64,000 nt of DNA, taken from Tilletia caries (lineage: Eukaryota > Basidiomycota > Exobasidiomycetes > Tilletiales > Tilletiaceae). The translations under genes and the position numbers were made by a program. Shown piece after piece: positions 44,901 through 56,797 of the stretch. Under the pieces are notes generated by a model. The model was not told the DNA's origin, did not search any database, and was given only the letters and a program-made list of their open reading frames with translations. The stretch lies in contig JALUTQ010000030.1 of assembly GCA_032718865.1 (NCBI GenBank), positions 806,001-870,000 of the forward strand, in the 5' to 3' direction. The stretch's first letter is position 1; every line of letters begins with the position of its first letter.

Positions 44901-47900
44901 GAGGTTTGACTGGAGAGAATCAAAATGCACGTGAACTCACTGTGTCCTGAACCACCTCCCTTCGATCTCCATCTCCTGAACGACCGGGACTCCGTCCAAC
45001 GCCTTGCTGATCGCTTCTCGAATCTCCCTTGAATCCCACACATCGAAGATGCTCTGCACATGATAAAATTCAAGGACAGTTGTAAGCCATGATCCACTAA
45101 AGGGGCGTCTCAACTTGGTCCCCCACAAAAGACGTACCTTTCCTATCATGCTGTGCGTGTTCCGTCGACTCATGACAGATCCACTGCCCTCACTGCCCCG
45201 TCCCGTCTCACTCCGTAAATGTCCACCATCCGGTTCCGCCGAGGACGGGGTTGAGGGTGTCATGAGCTTCAATTGGCGTATGCCAGGACCCTCCGCAACC
45301 GTTATCCGGGCCTCCTTGTCGACGGCCCAGAGAGTCACATGCGCGTGATTGATGACAGACTCCAGCTGAGCCTGCGCTTGTCTGGATGCAGCGAGCGCTT
45401 CGACAGTGTCGTGAATGTCCGTGCAACTCCTGGGAAAGGCAATATAGCAAGATCGCTGGTCAGAGGTGCCGCTTTGATTTTGACTGACAATGGGAGCATT
45501 CAACTGTTGTACTCACCCGAACCACTTCAAGATATTCCCCTCAGCATCACGGACCGGCAGCGCGCGGCCTATCATCCAGCGCATGGCTCCATCGTACCTC
45601 CGTAACCGATACTCGACGGAGTAAAGCTCCCCTGTCCTCAGAGACTGCGACCACAACTTACTGGTGTGACTGAGGTCGGCTTGATCGACGACCTCGGCCC
45701 ATCCTGTTCCCTCCACGCGACTGAGTGGCAACCCGGTGTAGCTGTACCTGAAGATTTGTAAAGATGTTCGAGTCAGTTTGCCTGTAAAAGGGAGCCATCG
45801 CGTTGGAACAGTACAACACGTACCATCCTTTGTTGTACCTGTTTCGAAAGCGACCCCAGCCCATGATCAGAGTTGTCAGTCATCAATGCTACCAGTCTTC
45901 TGATATTGGCTGCACCGAGAAGGAAACTCACCAGTCAACAAATCCATCAGGCTCAGCGGTCCAGATCTGGCCGGGAAGGTATTGGAAAAGGGGTGGCAAT
46001 GGAAAGCGGTGCGGGAAAAAATGAGCAGTGGTCGGGTGCAAGTATTCTCTTGTGAGACCACTCACTAGCTGCGGTAAGGAGTCACAGACGACCTGGAAGT
46101 ACTCTTCTCCCTTGGCCTTCGCTTCCTTCTCCTGCTGGTCAACGCTGTGGGACACGTCCTCAAACATGACCATGCCTCCAATCTGGGGCGCGCACAGAAC
46201 AAAAGCTCAATAAAGCCCGTCTGATATAGGCCCTATCTGGGGATGATTCACTCACCCATTCTCCATCGGGTCCTCCTAGCCTGACAGGACGGCCACGAAC
46301 CTCCCACACCATCGACTCGCCGGTAACAGGATTGGGTATCCCGAATGTGACCGGTCCCATGCTGTAGTAAGAAGAACGCCGGAAGAAGTTCTCAGCCTCG
46401 AAAAGAATAACACGTCGTGGTGCGAAAAGGGGGAAAGAATGCACTCACCTCTCGCAGTGCACAGTCGCGCGATATATAGGCCACTGTTCCAACGGCACAT
46501 TTTCGGTAAAGGCCTGATCGAGCACAGGTATGACCTCCGTAAGCCATGCCCAATCTCCCTTGGTGCCACCTTCGCCATCAGGCCCCACCGGCTCGTCCGA
46601 ATCGCTCTTCTCGTGCGCTTTCGATCCAGGCTGTGCTGCTTTCCACAGATCGAACATATCGATCGCAGCCCGATTCTGGACCACCGTCTTGCCGTCCCGA
46701 CCTACTGCGATGATGGCCATGCCGAGCGTGTCGAGCACGGCGTCGCGCAGCGTGTTCAATTTTGCAGCCTTGGCGTCGATAGTGAAGTGTACTGGCTCTT
46801 CGATCTCCGCCTCCGTTGCTGGCGTATCTCGTGGAAGAGGTAATAGACCGACGTGTATGTCGCCTGTTTCCGGAGAGGGCTCGGGCATGAGGGGGACGGA
46901 TGTGACACAAGATTGAATGTCAGTTGATGCAGTAGCATCCATAGGTTGCGAGGCTTGTGCCTCCTGTGCAGACACTGCTGGATGAGTCGCGCTTGGGGGC
47001 TGTTCGGATAGAGAAGGAGTGCTGCGTGCTGGCGTTGAGCCCTCGGAAATTGCGAAGCTACCGGAGCGCTGAGCATTTGCCGAAGGAGTATTGGTGACAC
47101 GGCCACGTTGTGGGATGATGACAATGGTGAAATAGGCCTCGTGTATCAGTCCCTGTCCTGGCCTTGGAGCAGCGTAAGGGGGTAGTGGCGCTGTGGCACT
47201 GGAAGGCGTACCCGCATTCGATTGTGATGGTACTGATGCTGGAGTATCGGTATCCATCGAATCGATTCCGCCGGCTGATGCTGTGGTGTGATTCGCGACC
47301 TCGTTTTCAGGGACCCCGCCGCGTGTGAGGACACTTGAGCTGGACGACTTGCGACCAGCACCGAAACTCCCAGCAAAGTTTGAGCTAGGCCCTGAAGCAG
47401 AACCGCTGCGCATGGACGAGTATGGACCTCCTACCGGTGGGCGATCAAACATGGCCTCGTCTGCCCACCAGGCGCTGATACTAGCATCTCCGTAGACGAC
47501 CCTTGGCTCGCCCTCTTCCACAAAAGCAAGGCGTGTGACAACGGACTGATTTCGGCTTCGTGATCGGAGAAGTTGTGCCTGCAGGTAAAGAGAAAGATCA
47601 GAAACGCGTGATGACTCATACGAGGACTGCAAAGACGTACCGCTTCGGAAAGGGCAAGATTAAAGGCGCCGTGTGAAGACTGTGAGATGACTTTGTCAAG
47701 GCTGAAGCCGTGACAGGATGAGCACGAGGTGTTGAGGAGGGCCTCGGCAGCGCGACTGACGATTCGTACTCTCCGATCTGCATCCAGAACGACCATGGGC
47801 ACCGGTGCAAAGTAGACGGAGCGCAGAGACTCGTCCAAGTCCATAAGCGGACTGGTGGAGGCGAGCGGTGTCACATGATGGGCCCCAGTGGAAGAGCTGA

Positions 47901-48324
47901 AGCCGATGGCAGACTGGGTAAGTCCAATGCTTCCCCTCGCGCTGCCTTCTCCACGGGAACTAGAGCGTACGGGTCCGTAGAGTCCAGCGGAAGCAGGCGA
48001 GTAGTGGTTCACAGGTCCTGATGCTGGGACAGAGCCGGCAGCGGTGGCGGCTGTGAACGGGGTCGAGTAGGATGCGGACGAAACCAGGCCTGGCGGGTGA
48101 GACGGCGGGGCCATTGATTTCGGAGGGAACGTCAGGGCCAGCGGCAATGGTCTGGCTGCAGCCGATGTCGATGTCGATGCCACGGACGCCGAGCTTGAAG
48201 TGGCAGCACCAGCACCAGCAGCAGGTGACGGGGCGACGGCTCCCGACGGCCATGTGCCGCTGCTGCTACCGCCAGACATGTTCGTTCTCCTGCGCTTGAT
48301 GGCGGGGGCGGGGATGTCCGGCAT
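41983..48324 (-). CDS. Hybrid histidine kinase with multiple PAS domains
   Basis: A large minus-strand gene with about a dozen short introns, ATG at 48324 and TAG at 41983. The Ser/Ala-rich N-terminus is followed by PAS-like segments: [56 protein letters not shown] with YSYTGLPL...[16 protein letters not shown], and a fourth ending [14 protein letters not shown]. Then come a coiled coil, the H-box [20 protein letters not shown] (about 44640), N-box [19 protein letters not shown], the G-boxes DTGCGISP and [14 protein letters not shown], and a receiver domain: [21 protein letters not shown] (phospho-acceptor Asp), [18 protein letters not shown] and YLAKPVK. The Ser-rich tail (43150-41983) is long. 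It should autophosphorylate on His and pass phosphate to its own Asp, then to an Ypd1-type carrier. The signal is unknown. No transmembrane segment is evident, so it is probably cytosolic. Confidence 0.93.
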
Positions 48325-48586
48325 GGCCGAATGCTGGCTGTTTCACTGTGGCTGTCGCTGTGTTGTCCGCAGCGCGTATAGAATCAGGCTTCAGAACCAA
48401 ATGCTGTTCTCGAGCACAGCCACCTGTGTTTTGCTGACGACTGTATGTAATAGGGGAAAGGAAGAACCAAGGCTGGGCATCCAAGCTCGCTGCGAATTGC
48501 GATGGAGAGTGGGCGTGGGCGTGGGGCCGTGGGCGTGGGGATTGCTCAATCTAAGTATCGTCCCATCACGACCAGCTGCACAGTGA
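48325..48586. promoter_or_regulatory. Upstream region of the histidine kinase gene
   Basis: A short promoter stretch between the kinase start and the left end of the CACTA element. GTGGGCGTGGGGCCGTGGGC is the only notable feature. The CACTA insertion lies 262 bp upstream of the start codon and may have displaced upstream control sequences. Confidence 0.4.
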
Positions 48587-49211
48587 CACTGCGAAACGGG
48601 CATCAGTTTTCAGAGAAAGGAAACTGATTGGGAATCTGCAGTTTTCCCGGGGTTATCTTTGAGACGAAAACTCAATTAGTTTTTTATGCGTATTCGCAAA
48701 TCAGAATACTGCTGCGATTTTCCAAGAGTTTTCGCCCTCCGAAAACCGAAAAGACTTACTCGCTCCGCTCTTTCTTCGTTGCGCTAGGAGGATGCTTCAT
48801 GAACCTTCTCCCTACGTCCTCATCATTGCTGAACTCTTTTCTCAAGGCCCACCATCCCAGCCAGGAGGTGGGAACCAAAGCTTCGGGGCTCCATTGACCT
48901 CTTTGGCTTTCGATCCTGATTCCTGATGGGTAATGGGCTACGTCGCTCCGATGGTTGCTGTCTGCTGATACAATTACAATGGCTGACGTCTGATGATGTC
49001 TTTCTACTTTCCAGTCCTCATCTCTCTCACTTCTCAGGCATTAACTCAGGTCTCCGTACTCGAGGTAAAAGTACCTCCAGCGCGGCAGAGCTCCGTTTCT
49101 CTGGGTGCTTGTGAGTATGGTGCATGTCCCTCCTCATTCCTCTTTCCTACTCAAGAACTTCCACTGATTGCTTCCTTACATTCTGCGTTCTGTCTGTACA
49201 CCTTGGTGCAG

Positions 49212-50174
49212 ATGGTTGGCCAATCTTCGTCTTCGGTCGATCCCGATCTTCAAGAGGACCGCGAAAACTTGAGGGCCACGGACGAAGATCTCGGCAAGCC
49301 TGGTTGGTCTCCCCGGTCGATGTTCCCATTCATCGACTCTTCACGTTCGCATCTAGTTTCCGCGAATCCAACTCATCGAGAGGTGGAGGAAGCCCTTGGA
49401 TGGAAGCGTTACCACAGTCCGGGATCTCCGCCCTCCCCAACTATGCAAGGACGATTTTGGAATGACTTCCTTGTCTCTCCACCCAAGGACTCCAATTTAT
49501 CGTCTGGACAGGCCAACAACGGCACGTGTCCGTCCGCTTCCGCTCCTCCTGTTACCGATGCAAGGGGAAAAGCAAGGATGCCTCTTGACGATGTGACGGG
49601 TCAGTCTTAAGCCGGTCTACCCGCGGTCTCGACGTATCCTCGTTCGCCAGCATCAGCAGCCCTCGGTTACGGTGATCCTGCCTCCGGGTCCGAAGATGAC
49701 AGGTCTGTTCTGTCTCCAGCAGCAACGCGCTCATCACGATCATCGACGGTCACCACTGCTGTCTCTGATACCCCTGCTGGTACATCCTCCCAAGCTAGCT
49801 CGCGGCCACCTCAGCGAAATAGAATTCGACACGTCCCTTGGCTCAAGATACCTATTGGTTGGACGGACAGGAAGGCCTATCGCCGGTTGCCATCACCGCC
49901 TAGGGTGCCCTATGCCTATTCATCTGAAGTGAACACACTCCCTCGCGCTCGCGGCAGCTCTCCGCATTCCCCTGATTCTGTGTCCGACGAAGAAGATCAT
50001 CCTCCGCGGAAGGTGCCAAAGTTGGGTCCTGTGCTCGAGTCCCCCACACCCGTCGAAGACGACGATACGGAAGCTGTGGGCGGAAGGATGGCATCACAGA
50101 CCGAATCGGAAACGGCATCAGAGACGGCATCGGAGACTGCGGACGCGCCAGCTCCCTCCGTTACGAATGGATGA
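49212..50174 (+). CDS. CACTA accessory gene A, unrecognised
   Basis: Exons 49212-49599 and 49651-50174 join in frame across a 51-nt intron (donor GTCAGT, acceptor TTCGCCAG) to 303 residues. It starts MVGQSSSSVDPDLQEDRENL. Internal stretches are EVEEALGWKRYHSPGSPPSP and HVPWLKIPIGWTDRKAYRRL, then an acidic Ser-rich segment with a basic PPRKVPK patch and a repeated Thr-Glu-Ser-Ala tail (SETASETASETADAP). Its place in the element, upstream of and co-oriented with tnp2, suggests an element-encoded accessory or DNA-binding protein. No domain is recognised. Confidence 0.55.
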
Positions 50175-50518
50175 AGGAGTCCCTCCTCTCTCGGCTCCCT
50201 CCCCCTCCCCCCTCCCCAAACACACAAAAAAGATCGCCACATGCTCTCTCTGACTCGCTCGGCGCTCCATTCTGTATCCAATGTCTCGTACCTCGTTGCC
50301 GTACCCAAAGTCCCAAAGGCCATTTGAATCTCATCGCTTCGTGTGCAGATCGTGTGGTGACTAAGTAGTAATTTACCCCGCACGGACAGTCTTGAAGCTG
50401 CGTGACGCTTCGGCTCGAAGGTATCCTCATCACCACCATCACCTCATCTATCCTCCTTGTCAAAGGCATACTTCTGACGCCAATACCTCGCACTGCAACA
50501 GCACCCGAACTCCAGATC

Positions 50519-53500
50519 ATGCCACCCATGAGCGTTGCTGACCACTCCCGTGATTCTGGTTCCGGGATGCCCGGGCAGAAACTGTGCCAGTGCAGGTCAA
50601 GATGTGGCACCACCGGCCGCTGGGTCGATCGGCAGACGTACGAGAATCACCTGCTCGACTTCGACGATGGGTGCTCGTCTGGGTCCGATGACGGTGGTGC
50701 TAGCGGAGGAATGGGGGAGCTTGTAGATGATTTCGGCCAGGTGAGTACTTCCTTGTCCCCGGTCTCTGCGGTACCGATTAAGGAAGAGCACGGAGTAGAC
50801 CCCGGAATGGGTTTGCAGGAATTCCGGGGCACTCCGGGCAGAGTTCCGGCGGTACCCGGAACCCGGAATGCTAATTTTCCATTTTTGTCAATTCAGTCCT
50901 TTTAAGCAGGAAGCCGGAATTTCCTGATACCGCTCAACCGGAATGCGGAATGGATTTTGCTTTGGCCGTGACTTTTCTTGCGGAATGCGGAATCTGTGGC
51001 CAGACAAGCTCATTCTCCCGAAATTCCGCCGGATTCCGGGAGATTCCGGGGATCACGTGATGTGGGGTCTCATTCGGGGTTTCATCTATAAATGAGACTC
51101 TACGGCGAGTTTCACATATGAGGAGACCCAGTCTTGTGGTCTCAACAGGACACATGAGGCTTGAAGAAAAGCAAATTGATGCGAGTGAGGCATCAAATGG
51201 CCAATGCAAAGCTTCAATGTAGACTATGGACGAGTACAAAGCCGATTTAGAAAACGGTCGACTCGTTTTCATATGATCTTGTGACTGCGGAGGAGAGTCC
51301 AGGAATCCGGCGAAATTCCGCATTCCGGGAGCTGCGGAATGCGGAATCGAAAATTGATCAAAACCAAAATTTTGACGGAAGCCGGAATTCCAGATGTATG
51401 AATCTGAATCTTTCCCCGGAATACGGAGCTCTGCGCCCGAAAGAAGAGTAATTTAACCGGAATGCGGAATGCCCTGAGAGGCCCCGGAATTGCTGCGGAG
51501 GTCCTCCCCGGAGTACGGAAATTCCGGGGCACTCCGTGCTCTTCCTTAGTACCGATGGCGTATTCACTCGCAATGCTCTCCACTTCACTGCAGGATCCAA
51601 TGGACTACATCAATCAGGAGGAAGATATCGAGCTCGACATACGTCCTGATGCTGGCTTGCTGCCGGCAGAGGACGACCTCTTGGCTGGTGGGTTCTCTTT
51701 GGACATCGACGATGACGGCAGCGACTCGGGTACCGGACCAGACACATCGGACCCACAGCCGGAATGGTTGCGACTCTTTGAGATAATGCTCGTTTGGCTC
51801 AATGTGGAGCACAGCGTTCCCGACCGTACGTGCGAGCTGCTCCTCGCCTACCTGCAATCCGTCTACTACACGATCTCGTCCGCATCGTCAAGCTCAGCGC
51901 GCCGCCCATTGCCAAGCGCTCGAATGGCGCGCATCAGGAAGTCTCTTGGTCTCGAAGGATACGGAATCACCTATGCCCTGTGTCCCGACCGATCATGCTT
52001 GACGCCTCATTTGCTGAAGGAAGTCATCGAGCGGCAAACGGGGTCGTGCCGCCGTTGCGGACTAGCTCTCGTTCACGATCCTCAGCCGCAGGCGCCTCTC
52101 GTACTTCCTGTTCCTCTCAAGCCGCATCAAGTGAAGGTCCGGCTCCGATACGAGCCCATTACAAACTGGCTTCAGCAACTCCTACCCAGGCCCGACATAC
52201 TCGCGCTGTGTAGACACCACAAACGAAGACAGCATACCCCCGGGGTGTATCGAGATCTGTACGACGGTTCGAATTGGACTGCACACGAAGGAGACAGTCG
52301 ATTCGACTTGGTTCTCAGTCTTTCGCTCATGATTGATTGGATTCAGCCATTCTATCGACTTGGAACCGCGTAGTACAGCTGTGGCGTTGTATCGGTTCGC
52401 GTGGACGACCTACCGTTTCATATGCGGAACGCATCAGCGTACACCCATGTCTGTTGCATTCTGCCAGGACCTCAGAAGCCCACAGCGGAAGGTTTACATG
52501 CAACGCTAGACATTGTAGTCGCGGAACTTCACCGTCTCTACGAGGATGGCCTACAGATCAGCGAGTTGGTCGACCCAGTCACAGGCCGGCCTGTATCCGT
52601 CCGCGTTCGTCTCGCTCGTCTTCTGGCGGACACCGACGCTCGTACCTCTACCGCCGGATTTCCCAGCCATTCATCGAAGGGCCAATTCTGCCCTTGGTGC
52701 ACCGTCGATCACGAGGATTGGGTCCGGCTTCTACTCCAAGGGCAAGAAGGGCAGGCCAGAAACCCAGCAGACCATCGTCGAAACTCTCTGCGCGCTCTTC
52801 CCAATGCAGTACCACGTCTGCGGCCAGCCGAGCTCGATTCGCTTCGGCGCGATCACGCCGCTTGTCTATCTGTGCTCTACAAGATACCCACATGGTCGAG
52901 TTTGGACCACGCGCCTGTGGACGTGATGCACAACTTGGACCTGGGCCTGTGCAAGCATTTCTGGACCCAAACCTTGGTCGACGGAACGCTTCTGGATCAA
53001 TCAGACTTGCGCGTTTGCAAAGAGGTTCTGCAAAGGACCACGTACCCTACAGGAGTCACAAGGATCAGTCCCGACCTCGGGCTGACCTCCGGCGGTACGC
53101 CAACAGCGGCTGGCTGGTCAGTGTTGTCTCAATACATCATGCCTGTCCTACTTGCTTCGTCGTGGTCCAGCCTCCTTCAAGCATCAGCACAGAAGACTTT
53201 CCAAAGCTTGAAGCCGACAATGGTCAAGAAAGGATTGGTCAATCCAGCCGCAGCTCCGGCTTCAGCGCCAATTCTTCAGGACAATGTACCCGGACCTAGC
53301 TCGAGGCCAGAAGCGACGAGAGCGACTCGCCCTCCCAAAAGAGGGCAAAAAAGGAGCCAGTGCCCAAATTCACAAAAACAGTCTCTCTTACCACCATCCT
53401 GGAGGCGTCTCTTGTTTTGGCATTGGCATGTCGCCTAGCGCACGCCAGGGCGATAGGCGAAGTCCAATTGCAGCAGCTGCATAGGAGTTTGAAAACGTTT

Positions 53501-54545
53501 GTTACTCTCATAGCTTCCGAGATCGATCACAGCTGGGTACCATATAACTTCCACATCGCCTTACATATAGCCGATCAGATTCGCCGCCATGGGCCAGCTT
53601 GGGCGTTTTGGAGTTATCCACAAGAACGATCATACGGTCTGATGAAGAGAGTGAGTCGTACAGCCCTGCTTCTGAAAATTCACGCAGCTGGCCTGACACT
53701 ACCTTCCGTTCTATGATCCGCCGTAGATCAGGACCAACAAGCATCGAGGAGGGGAGCTGGAGCATACTATGCACACCCGAAGCGAGGATCGGCATCGGAT
53801 TATGGCCCTCCTAGAAGCGATGCCAGTAACACCACTCTCGCGCATACTGCGAGACAGTATCAGGTCCGAGAAGGCAACAGGTCCCTCCTCCTCCACCCGT
53901 CCCATACGATCGGAAAGAGAAGGTCAAGACGGAGATACTGGAGACAACGCCGAAGACGACGTCGACGGCGGTGAATTAGACACGTCCGAAACTGTCGTAT
54001 CTCTCAGCAACGCAGATATGCAACGCGTCTGTGCTCTGGCAAACAAGGATCGGAACGCGGGGCAGGCACGATTTGTCCCGTGTTTCGACTATAACGGCCG
54101 CATTCCGGAACTGGTTATCGACTCGACCGCAACGTCCGTTGCCCGATTGTCGGTCGGCGAGTTCATACTGCGGCCAAGGAACCAGCGCCATGGAATCAGA
54201 TCCGATCCATCCGCGTGCTTCGTCTCAACACCAGGAGGTCCACGACTTGTCCGCTTCTGTTCGGTCGTACAGATCCCATATGTCGACTTACGCTTACAGG
54301 ATCGGTTCAAAGACTACGCTGTGGTTGAGATCCTTGATGCTCTGGACTGGCAGGACGGACTCGGTCTCTCTTCGTCTACTTGGAAGGAACTCGGATACCT
54401 CGCCGCCAGATCCGCGTCTGCTATCCGGACCATCGTTGACATCGACGATGTTTTGGGACCAGCTATTGTTCTCCCAGGAACGCGCATCTTCGGCCTGCCA
54501 GACAGCATCATTGCAACAATGATTCATCCTGCTGGCAGGAACTAA
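50519..54545 (+). pseudogene. Tnp2-type CACTA transposase gene with in-frame stop
   Basis: Exon 1 (50519-50740) has the N-terminal Cys/His region CQCRSRCGTTGRWVDRQTYE. A long intron (50741-51593) holds an inserted TIR element. The next exon from 51594 carries an acidic segment and the Tnp2 core: VLSLSLMIDWIQPFYRLGTA, then TAG at 52371-52373, and directly in the same frame YSCGVVSVRVDDLPFHMRN, ILPGPQKPT, CPWCTVDH and APVDVMHNLDLGLCKHFW. From about 53300 the frame changes (SDESDSPSQKRAKKEPVPKF, then YNFHIALHIADQIRRHGPAW), perhaps through an intron ending CCTAG at 53299 or an indel. A GTGAGT intron (53652-53726) leads to the last exon (TNKHRGGELEHTM to the stop at 54545). The TAG makes this copy non-functional unless suppressed. 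Confidence 0.82.
50779..51548. mobile_element. 770-bp TIR element (hAT-like MITE) inside a tnp2 intron
   Basis: The inverted ends TAAGGAAGAGCACGGAGT are at 50779 and, reversed, end at 51548. A perfect 8-bp duplication GTACCGAT flanks it (50771-50778, 51549-51556). The interior is full of GGAATTCCGG/CCGGAATGCGGAAT permutations and has no coding capacity. The element lies between the GTGAGT donor (50741) and the CTGCAG acceptor (ending 51593) of a tnp2 intron, so removal by splicing would leave the protein unchanged. Confidence 0.85.
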
Positions 54546-54669
54546 GGCACCGTTCGTTTCGGTACGTACTCTCTGGAAGGACTCACGCTCCGGTCGTGCT
54601 TACTCAGTTCTCATTCCTTACCTGTCAACGGCCCGTCCCTCAGTAAGGCTCAGCGACTCAATTTTCAAA

Positions 54670-54794
54670 GAGCGCGAGGGAATGTCGTTGTGCTCAGCAG
54701 CTCCAAGGAGCGCGAGGGGGTGTCGATGCGCTCAGCAGCTCACGAGGAGCGCGAGGGGGGGTCGGTGCGCTCAGCAGCTCACGAGAGCGCGAGG
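54670..54794 (+). repeat. 38-39-bp tandem repeat, 3.3 copies
   Basis: Units starting GAGCGCGAGGG begin at 54670, 54708, 54747 and 54785. They share GAGCGCGAGGGGG, then TGTCG and TGCGCTCAGCAGCTCACGAG. It lies between the convergent tnp2 and accessory gene B, in the middle of the CACTA element. Confidence 0.85.
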
Positions 54795-55107
54795 AAGAGG
54801 GACATCCGGGGGCGAAGAGGAAAGGGAGGACGCGGAAAGTGTCAAGGGTAGCCTCTTTATATAGGTGTTGTCTGGTATGTATGTGTAGCCAGAGTGCTAC
54901 AAGTGCCGGTCGTTTTTCATTTCACCCAACATGTTACGCACGGTCGTTCTCATATTGGGTCATTTCATTTCGCGTTTACAGTCCACAGTAGTCTTACATC
55001 CACCGCTGACTCATCCACATCCTTCATCACCAACCCTCCGTCCAGATCCGCAGGTAACATATCCATAACCCTCATCTCTAACCGTCGTACCTCCAGTTCT
55101 CCACAGC

Positions 55108-56797
55108 TTAGCTGAACAGCTCATCCTCCTCTTCGACATTATCTTCATCCTCCTCCTCCTCATCTTCGTCCCCCTGATCCACCCCATCCAGTCTCGGCAT
55201 CCAACAGTCGTTGAGTCTCCCGAGTTGCCCCTTCGTCGGATGAATCCTCGTCACGGCGCAAAGGACCATCCCGGCGGCCACCAGTCCCGTTCTCGCCATG
55301 ATTTGCGCCGCCAGATTCAGTTCCCTCGTCGTCTTCATCACGATCATAGATCGTCCAGTCTGGATCCTGTCCCCAATCCTTGGCACCCGTCGTCACGGAA
55401 TACGGCCCTCGAAATGGTCCTGCGTTGTCCGAGACATGCTCGCAGCTATCCTCGTTCGCGTCGGCCCAAGAGCGGGCAACCATCCACCGACGAACGCTGG
55501 AAGGAAGCGTAAATCCTTGAGGTAAGGGCCGAAGACGGTTGGGCGGTAGGATGGGCTTCGATGGCTGACGACTTCGCTTCTTGTCCAGTTCTTCGAGCTT
55601 GGAGATGAGACAGGACGAACGCCATTCGATCCCAACGCGCCTGCGAACGTGTCGGCCGGGCCGCCCCCCATCGCTCAAGCCATCGCCTTCAGCATCGGAT
55701 GAATCGTTTGATGGACGGACTGGAGCCTTGCCGTTTTCGATGACCTCCCACTCGTCCTCTTCGTCACTCATGGCGCAAGGCTGTACGGTAAACTCAACAT
55801 CCGCGCGGACTGCGCCCAGTCGCACGCGGCGCGCTTCGTCGGCCTGATTTGTTTTGGCGACCTTAGCCCCATCAGAAAGGAAAAAGTACCGGTGCAGACG
55901 CAACGCCTTGGCTCTCGAGCCCGCCTTACGCTTTCGGCGCGCAGAGTGACAGGACCTCTTCAGGGCGACCTTCTTCTTCTGCCGGCCTGCAGAAGATAGC
56001 GACCGAGTATACTCGATAACCCAGCCGTTGAATGTCGTGGCGCACTTGGCGATCAAGTCTTCAAGCGACATGTCTACCGGGACACCGCATCGTTGGCGGT
56101 GAGCAAGCATGTATCGGAAGGTCGAGCGGAGCTGCCTTTGGTTCACAGGATCGGTATACGATCGAGCATAGTCCAAGCGAATCTGATCCCCACTGGTGAG
56201 TTCGTCTTCGGCGATCCCATCTTGTTCTGCTCCCGTTGTGCTGATACTTTGGGATGGAGGATGCTTGGGCCAGGCACCACGTCTGGGGTACGGCAGCTTG
56301 ACGATACTTCGCCCGCCTCGGACACCGCCGTACCCGATGTGCACAAGTCGGCGGAAGTGACGGTAAATCTTGCAGTCATGGACCTTCGCGACCGGAGGCG
56401 CAGACGGACCGCCGCTTGCGTTTCGAGAGAGCTGGTTCAGCTCCTTACGCTGGCGTACGGATGGAGCGAACTCAGAATCCTGCGCCTCAGCGACTTCGGA
56501 CCTCGCGGCGGACCTCGTGGATTCTTCAAGGATGGCGACACGCTCTTCAAGAGCTCGATAATCGGCCGCACTGGCGGTTCGGCCAGAGTGCTGACTCTGT
56601 TGGCTGTTCGGGGGAGCCCCAGAACGAGAGCTTGAAGACGTGCGCTCATGAGCGGTTGGCTGGGTGGCCGGGAAAGCGCTGGAGCGCGAAGGCGTGCGCT
56701 CATGGGCTGTCGGTTGGCTGTTCGAGAGAGATCGAGAGTGCGATACCATGCGACCAGGGCCAGTCGGCGACGTACGCAAAGGACCGCGGTCAATCAT
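55108..56797 (-). CDS. CACTA accessory gene B, unrecognised
   Basis: From the ATG at 56797 (MIDRGPLRTSPTGPGRMVSH) a long frame runs to 55160. It shows two copies of a QPTAHERT motif, a coiled coil (DYRALEERVAILEESTRSAA), a helical middle domain (TSGDQIRLDYARSYTDPVNQ, RSTFRYMLAHRQRCGVPVDM), a basic patch (KKKVALKRSCHSARRKRKAG) that could be a nuclear signal, and an acidic tail. An alternative 3' end in another frame (ETDEDEEEEDEDNVEE-like, stop at 55108) is at least as plausible as the one at 55160 and would need one short intron or indel. It is convergent with tnp2. A TnpA-like DNA-binding role is possible but unproven. Confidence 0.5.
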
